Source: Candidatus Woesearchaeota archaeon (lineage in GTDB: Archaea; Nanobdellota; Nanobdellia; Woesearchaeales; WAPJ01). From it: a DNA stretch of 7,277 bases. Within the stretch, counting starts at the first letter, position 1. Every line of letters begins with the position of its first letter. Shown here piece after piece: positions 5,467 to 7,277 of the stretch. The notes under the pieces are model-generated. The model did no database searches and had not been told where the DNA came from. It worked only from the letters and a program-made list of their open reading frames with translations. The position numbers and the translations under genes are program-made. The DNA is taken from NCBI GenBank assembly GCA_015520785.1, contig WAPJ01000071.1, forward strand, positions 1-7,277, in the 5' to 3' direction.

Positions 5467-7277
5467 ATGGATCTTGACGTGAAACTCCTCGTGAAACAGC
5501 CGGAGGAAGAAGCCTATCGGATGATTGAGGAAGCCGTCATCCCCAAAGTGGAAGAAGCAGGAATCGTCAAGAGCCTCCGCGAGAAGGGAATCCCCCTCTC
5601 AGAACAGGCCGTGCATGTTTTGAATGGTATTCAAAGCCTCCCCGAGATCGGGCGGATGATCTTCCTCGACCGCTACAGCCTCAAGGCGAAACGCGAGGAT
5701 ATTCACGTTGGTGATCTCGTCATCGCGAACGCGAAGGATGATCTCAAATATCCCATCCGCGCCCTGGGCATTATCACCCAGTTCCTCAAGGATAAGGAGG
5801 ACCGCGTCGAAGTCTACCTGATCACTGGAGAATATGAGGGTGAACGCATCACCACACCCCTCTACCGTGTTGACAAGCCACTCGAAGCCTTCGCTGATAC
5901 GGCCATCCGAGTCGCCCGCGCCGTGGCAGCCAATGAGAAGCCGGGCGTGAAACGCCTCCAATTCTACGCGGACGTGCTCTCCGCGCTTGTGAAGCATCAC
6001 ATCCAGCCAGCCGGGAGGATCCTCACGGGCGCGAGCAAGGGGAAGGAAGGCTATACGATGAACCTCACCCTGTATAATTGTTATGTCATCCCCAGCCCGA
6101 AGGATAGTCGGCAGGGGATCATCCAAACACTCGGCCGCATGGTAGAAATCTTCAGCCGTGGTGGTGGTGTTGGTGTGAACCTCTCCACGCTCCGGCCACG
6201 CTACGCGTACGTGCGGGGCGTGCATGGGAAGAGTAGTGGTGCTGTGAGCTGGGGAGCCTTATACAGTTATGCTACTGGCCTGATCGAGCAGGGTGGCTCG
6301 CGGCGCGGCGCGCTCATGCTCATGCTCGCAGACTGGCATCCTGACGTGGAAGAATTCATCACGAGTAAGACCCAGGCGGGCATGATTGAGAATGCGAATA
6401 TTAGCGTGCTCGTGAGCGACGCGTTCATGCAGGCCGTCAAGGAGGATAGGGAATGGGAGCTCGTCTTCCCCGACTATGAGAACGTGCCAGGCGATGTGTA
6501 TGAGCATGAGTGGACGGGTGATATTCGCGAATGGCAGGAGAAGGGCTATCCTGTGAAAGTGTATAAGCGCTTGCGTGCACGCGAACTCTGGGAGAAGATT
6601 ATTAGGAGTGCGTGGGCGAGCGCTGAGCCAGGCGTCGTGTTCATTGATAGGTATAACTACTATAGTAACTCGTGGTATTTCAATAAGATTGTCGCGACAA
6701 ACCCGTGTGGCGAGCAAGGCCTGCCAGCATGGGGCGTATGTAACCTCTCCCACCTCTACCTCGCCAGCTTCGCAAAGAAGATTGGCGAGGATGAGATCGG
6801 CCCCGTGTATGAGTTTGACTGGGATGCATTGAGGAAGACCACGCGCGTCCTCACCCGCTTCCTCGATAATATTATTGACATCACACCCTACCATTTCAAG
6901 GAGAACGAGGAGAACCAGAAGAAGGAACGCCGCATCGGCCTCGGAACGCTCGGCCTCGCGGAATTGCTCATCCGCCTCCGGCTCAGGTATGGGAGTGACG
7001 AGGCGAACAAGTTTATTGACAAGCTCTACCGTACCATTGCAGAGGAAGCCTATCTTGAAAGCGTCAGGCTTGCAGAGGAGAAGGGCGCATTCCCCGCGTT
7101 TGACGCGGAGAAATTCTTGCAGAGTGGCTTCATGCGGGGCATGCCCGAGCACGTCCGCCAAGCCGTACGTGAGAAGGGGATTCGGAATGTCACGCTCCTC
7201 ACCCAAGCCCCAACGGGAACGGTTGGCACAATGCTCGGCACGAGCACGGGTATCGAGCCATACTATAGTTTCAAGTA
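5467..7277 (+). CDS. nrdJ: Class II adenosylcobalamin-dependent ribonucleotide reductase (partial, 3' end outside window)
   Basis: This enzyme reduces ribonucleotides to deoxyribonucleotides, using a thiyl radical generated with adenosylcobalamin. The first 603 codons are present with no stop. The 10-stranded barrel begins before the TLYNCYVIPSPKDS motif. Cys205 and Cys425 match the redox pair and Cys414 the radical cysteine, within the NPCGE motif (Asn412, Cys414, Glu416). The 11-residue spacing between Cys414 and Cys425 matches Thermotoga NrdJ. Other hallmarks are SRGGGVGVN, EQGGSRRGA and the phosphate-binding APTGT at 581-585. The N-terminal 200 residues contain no ATP cone. They include a probable small beta-barrel insertion at about 78-138, from VGDLVIA to VDKP. 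The missing C-terminus should carry the rest of the barrel and any redox-active Cys tail. It follows nrdR on the same strand and is probably its target. A class II type means no oxygen requirement but a need for B12. Confidence 0.95.
   Translation, partial: MDLDVKLLVKQPEEEAYRMIEEAVIPKVEEAGIVKSLREKGIPLSEQAVHVLNGIQSLPEIGRMIFLDRYSLKAKREDIHVGDLVIANAKDDLKYPIRALGIITQFLKDKEDRVEVYLITGEYEGERITTPLYRVDKPLEAFADTAIRVARAVAANEKPGVKRLQFYADVLSALVKHHIQPAGRILTGASKGKEGYTMNLTLYNCYVIPSPKDSRQGIIQTLGRMVEIFSRGGGVGVNLSTLRPRYAYVRGVHGKSSGAVSWGALYSYATGLIEQGGSRRGALMLMLADWHPDVEEFITSKTQAGMIENANISVLVSDAFMQAVKEDREWELVFPDYENVPGDVYEHEWTGDIREWQEKGYPVKVYKRLRARELWEKIIRSAWASAEPGVVFIDRYNYYSNSWYFNKIVATNPCGEQGLPAWGVCNLSHLYLASFAKKIGEDEIGPVYEFDWDALRKTTRVLTRFLDNIIDITPYHFKENEENQKKERRIGLGTLGLAELLIRLRLRYGSDEANKFIDKLYRTIAEEAYLESVRLAEEKGAFPAFDAEKFLQSGFMRGMPEHVRQAVREKGIRNVTLLTQAPTGTVGTMLGTSTGIEPYYSFK

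Noticed and set aside
6061..6720. Intein in the reductase catalytic core
   Set aside because: Reductases often carry inteins near the active-site Cys, but here the sequence is continuous between Cys205 and the NPCGE motif with the expected spacing, and no splicing motifs are present.
5599..7206. Minus-strand ORFs at 5599-6225 and 6259-7206
   Set aside because: They lie entirely opposite conserved NrdJ motifs and show no recognisable protein features; they result from codon bias in the sense gene.
1..7277. CRISPR array, tRNA/rRNA genes, insertion sequence or prophage
   Set aside because: No regularly spaced repeats, cloverleaf-like sequence, transposase or integrase motifs, or terminal inverted repeats were seen on either strand.

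Overview
The window looks archaeal. A DUF106 (archaeal EMC3/YidC-like) membrane protein sits beside an archaeal-type P3A proton ATPase. Several genes have TATA-like boxes about 25-30 bases before the start, and others have strong Shine-Dalgarno (SD) sites of the GAGGTGG or GGTGATC type. Most of the window is GC-rich with strong CTC/ATC/CGC codon preference. The lineage cannot be named from this sequence alone. The standard genetic code fits every gene.

Left part (1-3060, plus strand): a 123-residue four-helix membrane protein, then a compact unit with its own TATA box and SD site. That unit holds a 39-residue single-helix membrane protein, missing from conventional gene calls, and six bases later an 824-residue P-type ATPase. 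The ATPase keeps all catalytic motifs and the Asn/Arg/Asp set typical of plasma-membrane H+ pumps, so this unit probably sets membrane potential or pH.

Middle (3061-4781): the DUF106 membrane insertase-like gene (plus strand) has a TATA box that fits a start at ATG 3107 rather than the upstream GTG 3089. Its loop between helices 2 and 3 is large, probably extracytoplasmic, and carries three N-glycosylation sequons. A convergent minus-strand gene for an all-helical protein of unknown function follows. It is visibly more AT-rich than its neighbours and has its own archaeal promoter and SD site. The two genes share a short intergenic region with a hairpin and T-tracts in both directions.

Right part (4655-7277, plus strand): a deoxyribonucleotide-synthesis module. 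NrdR (zinc ribbon plus ATP-cone repressor) is followed by the first 603 codons of a class II, adenosylcobalamin-dependent ribonucleotide reductase (NrdJ), cut by the window end. Upstream of nrdR is a strong NrdR-box-like palindrome with a weaker second box 33 bases away, lying over the predicted promoter, which suggests autoregulation. The reductase has no N-terminal ATP cone, so nucleotide sensing may lie mainly in NrdR. The 196-base nrdR-nrdJ spacer contains tiny overlapping ORFs and a pyrimidine tract complementary to the nrdJ SD site.
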